NCBI RefSeq assembly: GCF_002887815.1
Contig: NZ_PDHO01000026.1
Span: 1 to 64,000 of the forward strand
Origin: Mycobacterium sp. ENV421
Lineage (GTDB): Bacteria; Actinomycetota; Actinomycetes; Mycobacteriales; Mycobacteriaceae
DNA length: 64,000 nt
Reading direction: 5' to 3'
In this document: piece by piece, positions 9,827-17,989 of the stretch
Numbering within the stretch: the stretch's first letter is position 1
Layout: every line of letters starts with the position of its first letter
Program-made: the position numbers and the translations under genes
The notes under the pieces: model-generated
Databases searched by the model: none
What the model saw: only the letters and a program-made list of their open reading frames with translations
What the model was told of the DNA's origin: nothing

Positions 9827-9889
9827 CGCTCACTCCCTTCGCCAGGTGCCTACCCCAAGATCACCAAAGTATGCATCGTTGCGCATGTA

Positions 9890-10133
9890 TTTTCGGCCGG
9901 TGGCGAGCACCACCAATGTCGCGGCTCGCGTCGAGCAGCTCACCAAGACCACCGCTGACGCGATTCTTCTCACTCAACAGACCGTCGGGGCCTTCGTATC
10001 TCGCCCTGCAGGGCTGGCCGACCGAGGCGTCCACGCGCTGAAAGGCAAATCGGCGCCCACGCGAGTGTTCGGCCTTGATCCGACGGCGAGCGCAATTGTT
10101 GAGATCGGTAGCGGCGCCGAGCCCGTGCACTGA
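9890..10133 (+). pseudogene. Remnant of class III adenylyl/guanylyl cyclase (C-terminal end only)
   Basis: The frame ending at the TGA at 10133 encodes TTNVAARVEQLTKTTADAIL, then LLTQQTV and, further on, DRGVHALKGKSAPTRVFGLD. This is the end of the cyclase homology domain: the (G)xxxNxAARLExxxK block with its transition-state Asn and Arg, and the closing xLKGxxxPxxVY/F segment. The metal-binding aspartates and the rest of the catalytic domain are missing; upstream bases (9833-9890) do not encode them in any frame I could recognise. No convincing start or ribosome binding site is present, so it is a gene remnant. Only about 75 codons survive. Confidence 0.7.
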
Positions 10134-10172
10134 TCGTGCGCTTCGCCGCAGATGTCAGTCGAAGGAGGAACG

Positions 10173-10535
10173 ATGCGCCGAACGGTTCTGCCCTGGGCTG
10201 GGGTCCTCGCCGCTGCCGCCGCCCTCGCGGGTGGCGCACCAGCCACTGCTGATCCGTTAGACCCGATACCGGGTGAGGGTTTCTTCCTCGTCGGCCCTGA
10301 CATTGCACCTGGCGTCTACAACACCAGCGGGTCGGCGTCGTCTTGGACGATCTACATCAACGATGTGCCGACACAGGACTCGATGTGTGTGTGGTTCACC
10401 TACAGCACGCCGGACACAGACAAAGATCACGTAGTAGCCACGAACATGTCCGTCGGCCCCATGAACGCGGCGATCAATTCGACGGTGAAGGCCTTCGAGT
10501 CACACAACTGTCAGCCATGGACTCGGGTGAGCTAG
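10173..10535 (+). CDS. Small exported protein of unknown function
   Basis: The 120-residue product has a Sec signal peptide (RR followed by VLPWAGVLAAAAALAGGAPATA, cleavage probably after ATA before DPLDP), then about 95 residues with a GxFxVGxDIxPGVYNTSG motif and two cysteines that could form a disulfide. Similar small secreted beta-proteins are common in mycobacteria, but no function is known to me. GAAGGAGGAA just upstream fixes the ATG at 10173. The stop codon overlaps the convergent OsmC stop by 4 bp. Confidence 0.75.
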   Translation: MRRTVLPWAGVLAAAAALAGGAPATADPLDPIPGEGFFLVGPDIAPGVYNTSGSASSWTIYINDVPTQDSMCVWFTYSTPDTDKDHVVATNMSVGPMNAAINSTVKAFESHNCQPWTRVS

Positions 10536-10996
10536 ACGACGAGTGACGTCGCGATGTCGACTTCGGACGTCAGTGTCTGGTGCACCGGGCAACGCTCGGC
10601 GATCATCAAGAGCCGCTCGCGCTGGGTGTCGTCGAGGTCGCCGACCAAGGTGATGGTCCGGTCGATGTGGCTGACCCAGCCTTTCTTGGTTTCGCAGTCG
10701 GCGCAGTCTTCGGCGTGAATCCTCTTGTGCTGCAAGGACACCTCTACCCGTTCAAGTGGCCAGCCCTTCTTGTTGGCGTACATCCGCACCGTCATCGACG
10801 TGCATGCCCCCAGGCCTGCCAACAACAGGTCATACGGCGTCGGCCCGGCATCGTCGCCAATCGGCAGCGGTTCGTCTGCGAAAAGCTGATGCTTACCGGC
10901 GGTGATGGTCTGGGTGTAGGTGCCGGTGCCCGTTTCTGTCACCGTCACGGTGCCCTCGGATGACGCGGCGTCGCCATTGGTGTTCTGTGCCGTCAT
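10532..10996 (-). CDS. OsmC/Ohr family peroxiredoxin-like protein
   Basis: The 154-residue protein has the two OsmC active-site cysteines, in LAGLGACTSMTVRMYANKKG and in IAERCPVHQTL, with GPTPYDLLLAGLG ahead of the first. OsmC/Ohr enzymes reduce organic hydroperoxides with dihydrolipoyl or thiol donors in the cytoplasm. The insert HAEDCADCETKKGWV contains a CxxC pair and is found in the YhfA-like branch of the family, so the precise reductant is uncertain. I placed the start at ATG 10996 (MTAQNTN); an extension to 11017 is possible but adds no conserved residues. Confidence 0.85.
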   Translation of the reverse strand: MTAQNTNGDAASSEGTVTVTETGTGTYTQTITAGKHQLFADEPLPIGDDAGPTPYDLLLAGLGACTSMTVRMYANKKGWPLERVEVSLQHKRIHAEDCADCETKKGWVSHIDRTITLVGDLDDTQRERLLMIAERCPVHQTLTSEVDIATSLVV

Positions 10997-11040
10997 GGCT
11001 GCAATAGAACACCACACCGCACTCGCGGTGTCGGGCAGAC

Positions 11041-11559
11041 TCAGCTGAGCGGATTGCCCGGCGGTGTCGGCTGAATCGACACCAGGCGTAAGACGCCCGG
11101 CTGGGCGTCGTCAGGCGTGAACCGGACCACCAGCACATCCGGCGGGAACTGCGTGGCGAGGTCATTCAGCGTCCTGGGCATGAACACTTTGGTCTTCGCA
11201 TTGGCGTACCAACTGGGATCGAACTGATCGACGCTGAGCTGGCTGACGCTGTCGATGGTGGAGTCCCAGCGTTGCACAGGCTCGGGTGCCGAATCGCCGA
11301 ACCCGGTCGATTTCAGATACGCATCGCCTTGTCCCGCAAGGGTTATCGCCGCACCGCCACCGACCGGCGCGCCGGTGATGGTGCCGTTGACGGCGTCGGC
11401 TGTGACTGACGTCAGCCGCGCGGTGCACTCGTTGCCGACGACGCGGGCCGGGGTGCAGAAATCGGGCAGTGGGTCTGCGTGCGCGGGTGCAGCCGACAAT
11501 GCCAACGCGGCCAGCGCTGCACCGGTGGTGATTGCTGCACGGTGGCACTCGGTCGTCAT
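11041..11559 (-). CDS. Exported protein of unknown function
   Basis: The 172-residue product has a signal peptide (CHRAAITTGAALAALALSAA PAHA; cleavage likely after AHA, before DPLPDF) and no later membrane segment. The mature part contains two cysteines (DFCTP, NECTA) and ends rich in Pro/Gly. No family is recognised. ATG 11559 is preceded by AGGAGG at good spacing; the frame continues open upstream but without a second start context. Confidence 0.7.
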   Translation of the reverse strand: MTTECHRAAITTGAALAALALSAAPAHADPLPDFCTPARVVGNECTARLTSVTADAVNGTITGAPVGGGAAITLAGQGDAYLKSTGFGDSAPEPVQRWDSTIDSVSQLSVDQFDPSWYANAKTKVFMPRTLNDLATQFPPDVLVVRFTPDDAQPGVLRLVSIQPTPPGNPLS

Positions 11560-11688
11560 GTCGATCCTCCTGGCGTCACTGATGTAGTCGGCCCATCGGT
11601 CGCCGCAATTACATGATTGGGTAAAAGTCCAGGTCACAATTTTGACGTTCCAGTCAATCGTCCGGCAATTGTGAATATCCTCCTCACC

Positions 11689-11895
11689 GTGATCAAACCT
11701 GTCGCACTGCTCGCGGCGTCGGCGTTCAGCGTCATCGCAGTCGGGGTCTCGGCACCCGCCCACGCGCAACCAAGCGCACCGTTCAAGAACTGCACAGCCG
11801 CGAAAGCCGCCGGGTACTGCGATATCCCCACCGACAGCCCGCTGTACACGCCGAGCCAAGACCGCGACAGCGACGGGCTCGCGTGTGAGTGCTGA
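11689..11895 (+). CDS. Small exported excalibur calcium-binding domain protein
   Basis: The 68-residue product has a signal peptide (PVALLAASAFSVIAVGVS followed by APAHA) and a mature part that is a single excalibur domain: FKNCTAAKAAG, then DRDSDGLACE, whose DxDxDGxxCE loop resembles an EF-hand calcium loop. Such domains occur in extracellular actinobacterial proteins. The GTG at 11689 is chosen because TATCCT (11676-11681) is 7 nt upstream, a leaderless arrangement; a GTG at 11671 is the alternative. Confidence 0.7.
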   Translation: MIKPVALLAASAFSVIAVGVSAPAHAQPSAPFKNCTAAKAAGYCDIPTDSPLYTPSQDRDSDGLACEC

Positions 11896-11910
11896 TGAGT
11901 CTGTCGGGGC

Positions 11911-12540
11911 CTAGTCGCGGCCGCCGACCAGTAGGCCCGCGGAGGCGAACTTGAGCCCGGCCCGCAGTTCGTCCAGCGAGATGGGATCGTCAGATTCGAT
12001 GTAGCGCATGGTCGTTGCGACGGCCATGTTGAAGAACAACCACGCCAAGGCGCTGGTGCGCAGTTCGTCGCGGTAGTGGCTGCGGTAATGCGTCATGTGC
12101 AGTCTGGTCATCGCCAGCAGGGTGGCGTTGAGGCCGGAGACGTTCTCGAAAGTCCGGACGTGCTCGGGGCGTTCGTTGAGGTAGCGGATCAGCCGACGGT
12201 TGGCGATCGTGAAGTCGATGAGCATGTCGATCGCGGACTCCATCGCGGATTCCGGCTCGTCGAGCGTGTTCGCCCGCAACATCTCCTCGATCGCAGGGGC
12301 CTGTTCGGTGGCGAGTTGCTCGACAGCCGCGTTGATCATCTGATCCTTGTTCTCGAAGTACTGGTAGATCGACCCCTTGCTGATGCCGGCCTTCTCCGCG
12401 ATCAGGTTGGTGGTGATCTCCTCCGGCGCATGCCGGTGCAGCAACATCGCCGTGGTCGAGATAATTTTTGCGACCATCTCCCGGGAGCGTGCCTGTTGCG
12501 GCGACTTGCGACGCCCTGACCTGGGCTTAGCTGGGCTCAC
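11911..12540 (-). CDS. TetR family transcriptional regulator
   Basis: The 209-residue protein has an N-terminal TetR helix-turn-helix (ITTNLIAEKAGISKGSIYQY, about residues 43-62) after a basic start, and a helical C-terminal ligand domain. GTG at 12540 is preceded by AGGAG. It is divergent from the MpaB-like oxygenase gene at 12616, and a perfect palindrome in that gene's promoter is the probable operator. The likely role is repression of the oxygenase gene, as judged from context only. Confidence 0.85.
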   Translation of the reverse strand: MSPAKPRSGRRKSPQQARSREMVAKIISTTAMLLHRHAPEEITTNLIAEKAGISKGSIYQYFENKDQMINAAVEQLATEQAPAIEEMLRANTLDEPESAMESAIDMLIDFTIANRRLIRYLNERPEHVRTFENVSGLNATLLAMTRLHMTHYRSHYRDELRTSALAWLFFNMAVATTMRYIESDDPISLDELRAGLKFASAGLLVGGRD

Positions 12541-12559
12541 CAAATGCTCCTGACGCGAC

Positions 12560-12589
12560 TTGAATGCGACCTGATAGTCAGGTTAGCGT
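12560..12589 (+). promoter_or_regulatory. Promoter with TetR-type operator for the MpaB-like gene
   Basis: TTGAAT (12560-12565) and TAGCGT (12584-12589) are 18 bp apart. The perfect inverted repeat ACCTGA-TAG-TCAGGT (12569-12583) fills most of the spacer, where a bound repressor would block RNA polymerase. The divergent TetR gene starts 20-30 bp away. Confidence 0.65.
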
Positions 12590-12615
12590 CTGGCCAACCG
12601 ACAGGAGGGTCACCG

Positions 12616-13554
12616 ATGACCGCCACACCAGACCTTGATGTCCACCAGGCATTCGCTGACTCCGGGCCCGTCGAACTCGTTCCACCGGACTCGCTGACCG
12701 CCGAACACACCGGCCACTGGACGTTTCTCGTCCTCGAAGGCGCGGCGTTCATGATGCAGGCCATGCACCCGGTGATCGCCGAGGTCACCGGGAAGTACTC
12801 GGCTGCATTCCACGGCGACCCGGGCGGTCGCGCGATCCGTTCCGTCGACTCCGTCCTGCGCTGGACCTACGGCGGTGCCGAGGCCGCCGCCGAAGGCGAC
12901 CGGGTGCGCGACCTGCACAAGCCGATCACGATGAAGAGCGCCGAAACCGGTAAGCAGATCAGCGCGCTGAATCCCGAGGCCTACCAATGGGTGATCGCCA
13001 CCGGCTACATCGTCAATGCGCAGGCCGGCCGGCTGATGATCGGGCGTGAGTTCACCGACGCGGAAAAGGATGAGCTGCTGCGGGACAATCGGCGACTGGC
13101 TCGCCTGCTGCACGTGCCGATGCGTGGTTACCCCGAGACGCAGCAGGAGATGGCCGACTACTACGAGGCGATGATCGACACGCTGCAGGGGACCCCGCAG
13201 GCGCTGTCATTGATCGAGGATTTGAAGAACGGCAAAGCCGAAGTACCGCCGACGATTCCGAAGCCCGTGGCGGCGATCGTGCGTGCGTCGCTCAAGCCGG
13301 CGCTGCGGCTGAACTACCTCTCGATCGTCGGACTGCTCGATCCGCGGCTACGCGACAAACTCGGCGTCACCTGGAGTGCCGACGAGGAACGTCAGCTCGC
13401 CCGCCGGTACACAGCTATCCGCATCGCCTACCGAGTGCTGCCCGAGCGACTCACCTACTTCCCGTTGGCCTACCACGCCCGCAAGCACCACAAGTGCCTC
13501 GAGAAAATGAAGCAGCGTCAACAGAAGTCATTCGCCTACAACCTCCGGCAGTGA
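12616..13554 (+). CDS. Oxygenase MpaB family protein (DUF2236)
   Basis: The 312-residue protein belongs to the DUF2236 family, which includes the heme-containing rubber oxygenase Lcp and fungal MpaB. Visible family features are the N-terminal VLEGAAFMMQAMHPVIA and the block RSVDSVLRWTYGG, followed by the helical core through YRVLPERLTYFPLAYHARK. Mycobacteria carry many paralogues of unknown substrate. ATG 12616 follows AGGAGGG at good spacing. Divergent TetR gene is the likely regulator. Confidence 0.8.
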   Translation: MTATPDLDVHQAFADSGPVELVPPDSLTAEHTGHWTFLVLEGAAFMMQAMHPVIAEVTGKYSAAFHGDPGGRAIRSVDSVLRWTYGGAEAAAEGDRVRDLHKPITMKSAETGKQISALNPEAYQWVIATGYIVNAQAGRLMIGREFTDAEKDELLRDNRRLARLLHVPMRGYPETQQEMADYYEAMIDTLQGTPQALSLIEDLKNGKAEVPPTIPKPVAAIVRASLKPALRLNYLSIVGLLDPRLRDKLGVTWSADEERQLARRYTAIRIAYRVLPERLTYFPLAYHARKHHKCLEKMKQRQQKSFAYNLRQ

Positions 13555-13603
13555 CCGAGGATGCGCCAGGCGGTGGCGATCACCGGCGATCTACTGTCGA
13601 ACC

Positions 13604-14638
13604 ATGCGCGCAACCCTGATGTACGAGGCCGGCGACGTTCGCGTCGAGGACGTACCGGATCCCGTCCTGAAAGATCCCACCGACGCCATCGTGCGGGTCA
13701 CCCGCTCCTGCATCTGCGGCAGCGACCTCTGGCCGTACCAATCCATGCCGCACAAGGACGGCGGCCGCCGGATGGGCCACGAATTCATCGGGATCGTCGA
13801 GGACGTCGGCGCCGACGTCGGGGGTCTTCAGCGCGGTGATCTGGTCGTCGCGCCGTTCGTCTGGGCGGACAACACCTGCGACTTCTGCCGCGAGGGTTTG
13901 CAGACGTCATGTCGCCACGGCGGTGGTTGGGGCGCTCGCGGAGTCGACGCCGGGCAGGGCGAGGCGGTGCGCGTTCCCCAGGCGCAAGGCACTCTCGTGA
14001 AGCTTCCCGTCGCCGAAGACTCAGCACTGATGCCGTCGCTGCTGACGTTGTCCGACGTGTTCTGCACCGGCCACCACGGCGTGGTCACCGCTCGTGTGCG
14101 GCCCGGCTCGTCGGTGACCGTCATCGGCGACGGTGCGGTCGGACTGTGCGCGGTGCTAGCCGCCAAGCGCCTCGGCGCCGAGCAGATCATCCTCAACGGC
14201 CGTCACACCAGCCGAACCGATCTGGGCCGCGATTTCGGTGCCACCAATGTCGTGGCCGAACGCGGTGACGAAGCCGCCGAGAAGATTCGGGAACTGACCG
14301 GTGGCGACGGTACCCACGCCGTCATCGAATGCGTCGGCACCGAGCAGTCACTCGTCACCGCGCTCGGCGCCGTCCGGGCCGGCGGCGCGGTCAGCAGGCT
14401 CGGCGTCTCCCAATACCGCAACGTTCCACTGGGATTCGACACCATGATGCGCAACATCACCCTCACCGGTGGTGCCGCACCCGCCCGCGCCTACATCGAG
14501 GAACTCATGCCCGACATCCTCGAGGGCGTCATCGAGCCCGGCCGGGTTTTCGACCGGATGATCGGGCTGGACGAGACGCCCGACGGCTATCGCGCGATGG
14601 CCGACCGCGAAGCGCTCAAGGTGCTGATCTCGCCCTGA
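13604..14638 (+). CDS. Zinc-dependent alcohol dehydrogenase (MDR family)
   Basis: The 344-residue protein has the GroES-like catalytic half (CICGSDLWPYQ with the zinc-ligand Cys, GHEFIGIVEDVG with the zinc His-Glu) and a Rossmann half (VIGDGAVGLCAVLAAKRLGA). The structural-zinc lobe is incomplete: NTCDFCREGLQTSC has three of the usual four cysteines. Substrate is unknown, an alcohol/aldehyde or polyol being usual. TACTGT (13592-13597) lies exactly 6 nt before the ATG, so the mRNA is probably leaderless. Confidence 0.88.
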   Translation: MRATLMYEAGDVRVEDVPDPVLKDPTDAIVRVTRSCICGSDLWPYQSMPHKDGGRRMGHEFIGIVEDVGADVGGLQRGDLVVAPFVWADNTCDFCREGLQTSCRHGGGWGARGVDAGQGEAVRVPQAQGTLVKLPVAEDSALMPSLLTLSDVFCTGHHGVVTARVRPGSSVTVIGDGAVGLCAVLAAKRLGAEQIILNGRHTSRTDLGRDFGATNVVAERGDEAAEKIRELTGGDGTHAVIECVGTEQSLVTALGAVRAGGAVSRLGVSQYRNVPLGFDTMMRNITLTGGAAPARAYIEELMPDILEGVIEPGRVFDRMIGLDETPDGYRAMADREALKVLISP

Positions 14639-14696
14639 CATAACGGCTCGGCGAAGGTTGCCCCATCCCAACACCCGCCGCAGTAAAGTGCTGCTC

Positions 14697-15359
14697 GTGG
14701 TCAACGTGTTCGCCGGTGCAGGGGGTCGCTGGCTGGCGGTCGCGGCTTCGGTGACCGTTGCCGGGGCGATGTTCTATGCCCAAAGCAACGAAACCAAGTG
14801 TTGTGTTGCGGCGCCGACGGTTTCGCCCGCCGCCCAGACCGCCGTCGCAGCCGACGTGCCGCGCATCGCGCAGCCCACCGAGGCGGAGCTGCTGGCCGCC
14901 AGCGCACCCCTCGCCGCAGGCAACTTCCAAATGGCGATGCCGCGCGGCATCGCCCCCGAACAGGGTCTGCAGATCCACACCATCTGGGTGGCCCGCGCGA
15001 TCAGCATGATGTTCCTGGAGATCAAGACCATCGGGGGCTACCGGCAGGACCCGTTGAAGTGGCATCCCAACGGATTGGCCATTGACGTCATGATTCCGAA
15101 CTATCACACCCCGGAAGGGATCGAACTCGGCAACCAGATCGCCGGCTTCGCCCTGGCGAACGCCAAACGATGGGGTGTGCTGCACGTGATCTGGCGGCAA
15201 GGCTTCTACCCGGGGATCGGGGCGCCCAGCTGGACCGCCGACTACGGCAATGAAACCGCCAACCACTTCGACCACGTTCACATCGCCACCGACGGCGGCG
15301 GCTACCCGACCGGGCGTGAGACGTACTTCCTCGGATCGATGCAATCAGAGCCGGCCTAG
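14697..15359 (+). CDS. Exported peptidase M15-like (peptidoglycan hydrolase-type) protein
   Basis: The 220-residue product has an N-terminal membrane anchor/signal (GGRWLAVAASVTVAGAMFYA) followed by an Ala/Pro linker. The catalytic-type domain (about 90-215) has HPNGLAIDVMIP and NHFDHVHIATDGGG. A His-x6-Asp followed by His-x-His is the zinc-binding arrangement of the M15/VanY-like fold used by D,D- and L,D-carboxypeptidases. Activity is inferred, not shown. The GTG at 14697 has TAAAGT 7 nt upstream (14684-14689), favouring a leaderless start over the upstream TTG at 14658 or GTG at 14688. Confidence 0.72.
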   Translation: MVNVFAGAGGRWLAVAASVTVAGAMFYAQSNETKCCVAAPTVSPAAQTAVAADVPRIAQPTEAELLAASAPLAAGNFQMAMPRGIAPEQGLQIHTIWVARAISMMFLEIKTIGGYRQDPLKWHPNGLAIDVMIPNYHTPEGIELGNQIAGFALANAKRWGVLHVIWRQGFYPGIGAPSWTADYGNETANHFDHVHIATDGGGYPTGRETYFLGSMQSEPA

Positions 15360-15362
15360 CAG

Positions 15363-16289
15363 GTGCTTACCGCGAAAGCTCGGGTGGCGGCGCTGGCCGT
15401 CGTGGGCATCGCCGCGCTGAGCCCGGTCGCAGCGTGTGCCGGGCCCAATCCGCGCCAACCGACCGCGCCCGCTCCGTCGGTCAGTTCGGCCGAGGGTGCC
15501 GGCGCGCCGATGCCGCAGGACGCACCGGGCCAACCCCCGATGGCCAAGCGAGATGTGGTCAAGACGGCATCGATGTCCATCTCGGTGGCAGACCCGGCGG
15601 AGGCCGCGGACAAAGCCGCGGTCATCGTCGAGAACGCGAAGGGTCGCGTCGACAGCCGTTCCGAGGACGCGGGATCCGGTACCGGACGGGCCCGCTCGAC
15701 GGTGGTCTTACGGGTACCTGCCGCCAAGCTCGACGAGACGCTGCGTGAACTCAAGACGCTGGGCACCGTCGAGCACGTTCAGGTGAGCGCCGACGACGTC
15801 ACCGCCCAGCGCGTCGACCTCGACGCCCGGATCACGGCATTGCAGACCTCGGTCGACCGGCTGCTCGGCATCATGCGCGACGCCAAGGACCCTGACGCAC
15901 TGATCAAAGCCGAAAGCGCGTTGTCGGAACGTCAGGCCGACCTCGACAGCCTGCGGGCCCAGCGGCAGGCGCTCGGTGACCAGATCGACTACAGCACCGT
16001 CGACGTCACCTTCGTCGCCCAGGAGATCGGCGGGCCTGCCCCCACCGAGTATCGAGGATTCTTCGATCAGGTCGAACGGGGTTGGGACACACTGGTTTCC
16101 GTCGCCGGAAACCTGATCCTGCTGTTCGGTCTGCTGCTGCCCTGGCTGGCGGTGCTGGCGGTCGCCGGTGCGATCGTCTACCTCATCGTGCGCCTCACGA
16201 AGGCCCGCCAGCCCGCGCCGCAACCCGGGCAACCTCCGCTACCCGCCACGGTCGGCGCTCCCGATGAGGATGAGGCGCCCCCCAGCTGA
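15363..16289 (+). CDS. DUF4349 domain lipoprotein
   Basis: The 308-residue product starts with a signal sequence ending in a lipobox-like LSPVAACAG (Cys about residue 25). The central DUF4349 region (about 65-260) includes a long coiled-coil (DARITALQTSVDRLLGIMRD through LDSLRAQRQALGDQ), then a C-terminal membrane segment (NLILLFGLLLPWLAVLAVAGAIVYLIV) and a basic/Pro-rich tail. So it is tethered at both ends of the periplasm-facing domain. Function of DUF4349 is unknown. It begins 4 bp after the M15-like gene and is followed after one base by the CocE-type hydrolase gene, forming an operon of three. Confidence 0.8.
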   Translation: MLTAKARVAALAVVGIAALSPVAACAGPNPRQPTAPAPSVSSAEGAGAPMPQDAPGQPPMAKRDVVKTASMSISVADPAEAADKAAVIVENAKGRVDSRSEDAGSGTGRARSTVVLRVPAAKLDETLRELKTLGTVEHVQVSADDVTAQRVDLDARITALQTSVDRLLGIMRDAKDPDALIKAESALSERQADLDSLRAQRQALGDQIDYSTVDVTFVAQEIGGPAPTEYRGFFDQVERGWDTLVSVAGNLILLFGLLLPWLAVLAVAGAIVYLIVRLTKARQPAPQPGQPPLPATVGAPDEDEAPPS

Positions 16290-16290
16290 C

Positions 16291-17928
16291 ATGGCACCCC
16301 GATACGACCGGCCCTGGCGACGCCCCGGCGCAGCGGCTTACGCCCGCCGTCGGATCCGGACCTTCCTGCATCCTCCGGTGACCGTCCTGCCCGCGCCGGA
16401 CGACCTGCTGAAGGACCACGACGTGGCTGTTCGGATGCGCGACGGAGTCACGTTGCGCGTCAACGTCTATCGCCCACCCGGCCGGGGCCCCTTCCCGGTC
16501 ATCCTCTCGGTGCACCCCTATGGCAAGGATGCCCTGCCGCGCCGAACGCGCCGGGGGTGGCGGCTCAACTTCCAATTCCGGATCATGAATCAGCCGTCGC
16601 CCTTTCAGATTTCGAGTGAAACCGGGTGGGAGGCGCCGGACCCGGTGGCATGGGTCGCGCGGGGCTATGTCGTGATCAACTCCGATGCGCGGGGCGCGGG
16701 CACCTCCGACGGGACCGGCACGCTGCTGTCCGACGACGAGGCCCGCGACACCTACGACCTGATCGAGTGGGCCGGAACGCAGCCCTGGTCCAACGGCCGG
16801 GTGGGAATGCTTGGTGTCTCGTATCTTGCTCTCTCACAATATAAGTCGGCAGCCTTGCAGCCGCCGCATCTCGCGGCGATCTGTCCATGGGAAGGGTTCA
16901 CCGACGCCTACCGCGATTTCATGACACCGGGCGGCGTCCCCGAGCGCGGTTTCTCGGTGATCTGGCAGGCCCTGACCCGCCGGGTCGCCCGCCTGTCGGT
17001 CGACATCGGCGAACAGCGGCGCCGGCATCCGCTGCGTGACGAGTGGTGGCAGTCCATCACGCCCGACCTCGCGCACATCGAGGTGCCAATCTTGGCCTGC
17101 GCCAGCTTCTCCGACCACAACCTGCACAGCCAGGGTTCCTGGCGACTGATCGAACAGGCGGGCTCGGCCGAACGCAGCGCATACACGCACCGCGGCGGGA
17201 AATGGGCCGTGTTCTACAGCGACGAGGCCCAGCGCGCGCAGACGGCCTTCTTCGACCGTCACCTGCGCAGCCTCGACGTGCCCGCGCCGCCGCGGGTCCG
17301 GCTGGAAGTCCGCGAGCGCCGGGACGCCGTGGTCGGCGTGCGCACCGAGAACGAGTGGCCATTGGACCGGACACGCTGGACCGCACTGCATCTCGGCGAC
17401 AACGGAACGCTGGCCGAGCTGGCACCCGCGGCCGCCGGGACCGCGACGTTTCGGCTGCGCAGGCAAGCGATCGCGTTCTCGCACCGCTTCGATCGCGATG
17501 TCGAGCTCACCGGCCCGATGCGCCTGCGGCTGCGGATCGCGCTGGACGGCGCCGACGACGCACACCTGTTCGTCGGCGTCGAAAAGTGGAGCGACGGGCA
17601 GTACGTACCGTTCGAGGGGTCCTACGGTTACGGCCGGGACCGGATCGCCGACGGGCGGCTGCGGCTGGCGCTGCGAGACTCCCTGGACGCCCTCACGCCG
17701 CTGCATCCGGGAGAGGTTGTCGACGCCGACATCGCGCTGAGCGCCTCCTCGACGTTGTTTCGGGCCGGCGACGAGTTGCGGTTGCTGATCGCCGGGCGCT
17801 ACCTCGAACCGTTCAACCCTCTGTTCGGCCACCTGCCCGCGCGGTACGCACCGAGCCGGCGGGGGAGTGCGGTCGTGCACTGGGGGCCGGGCGCCTCGGC
17901 GCTCACGATCCCGGTGATACCGGGATGA
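16291..17928 (+). CDS. CocE/NonD family hydrolase (X-Pro dipeptidyl-peptidase S15-like)
   Basis: The 545-residue protein has an alpha/beta hydrolase core (LRVNVYRPPGRGPFPVILSV, RGYVVINSDARGAGTSDG) with nucleophile serine in GVSYLALSQ, and the C-terminal jelly-roll domain typical of CocE and X-Pro dipeptidyl-peptidases (LTGPMRLRLRIALDGADDAH). Substrates in the family range from acylated amino acids and cocaine to Xaa-Pro peptides; here it is unknown. ATG 16291 follows the DUF4349 stop by one base. Confidence 0.85.
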   Translation: MAPRYDRPWRRPGAAAYARRRIRTFLHPPVTVLPAPDDLLKDHDVAVRMRDGVTLRVNVYRPPGRGPFPVILSVHPYGKDALPRRTRRGWRLNFQFRIMNQPSPFQISSETGWEAPDPVAWVARGYVVINSDARGAGTSDGTGTLLSDDEARDTYDLIEWAGTQPWSNGRVGMLGVSYLALSQYKSAALQPPHLAAICPWEGFTDAYRDFMTPGGVPERGFSVIWQALTRRVARLSVDIGEQRRRHPLRDEWWQSITPDLAHIEVPILACASFSDHNLHSQGSWRLIEQAGSAERSAYTHRGGKWAVFYSDEAQRAQTAFFDRHLRSLDVPAPPRVRLEVRERRDAVVGVRTENEWPLDRTRWTALHLGDNGTLAELAPAAAGTATFRLRRQAIAFSHRFDRDVELTGPMRLRLRIALDGADDAHLFVGVEKWSDGQYVPFEGSYGYGRDRIADGRLRLALRDSLDALTPLHPGEVVDADIALSASSTLFRAGDELRLLIAGRYLEPFNPLFGHLPARYAPSRRGSAVVHWGPGASALTIPVIPG

Positions 17929-17989
17929 GAATGCGAACACGGCGGCGTTCGACCCAACAGGTATCCGTTCTCGACACTGGAGGTCTTAC

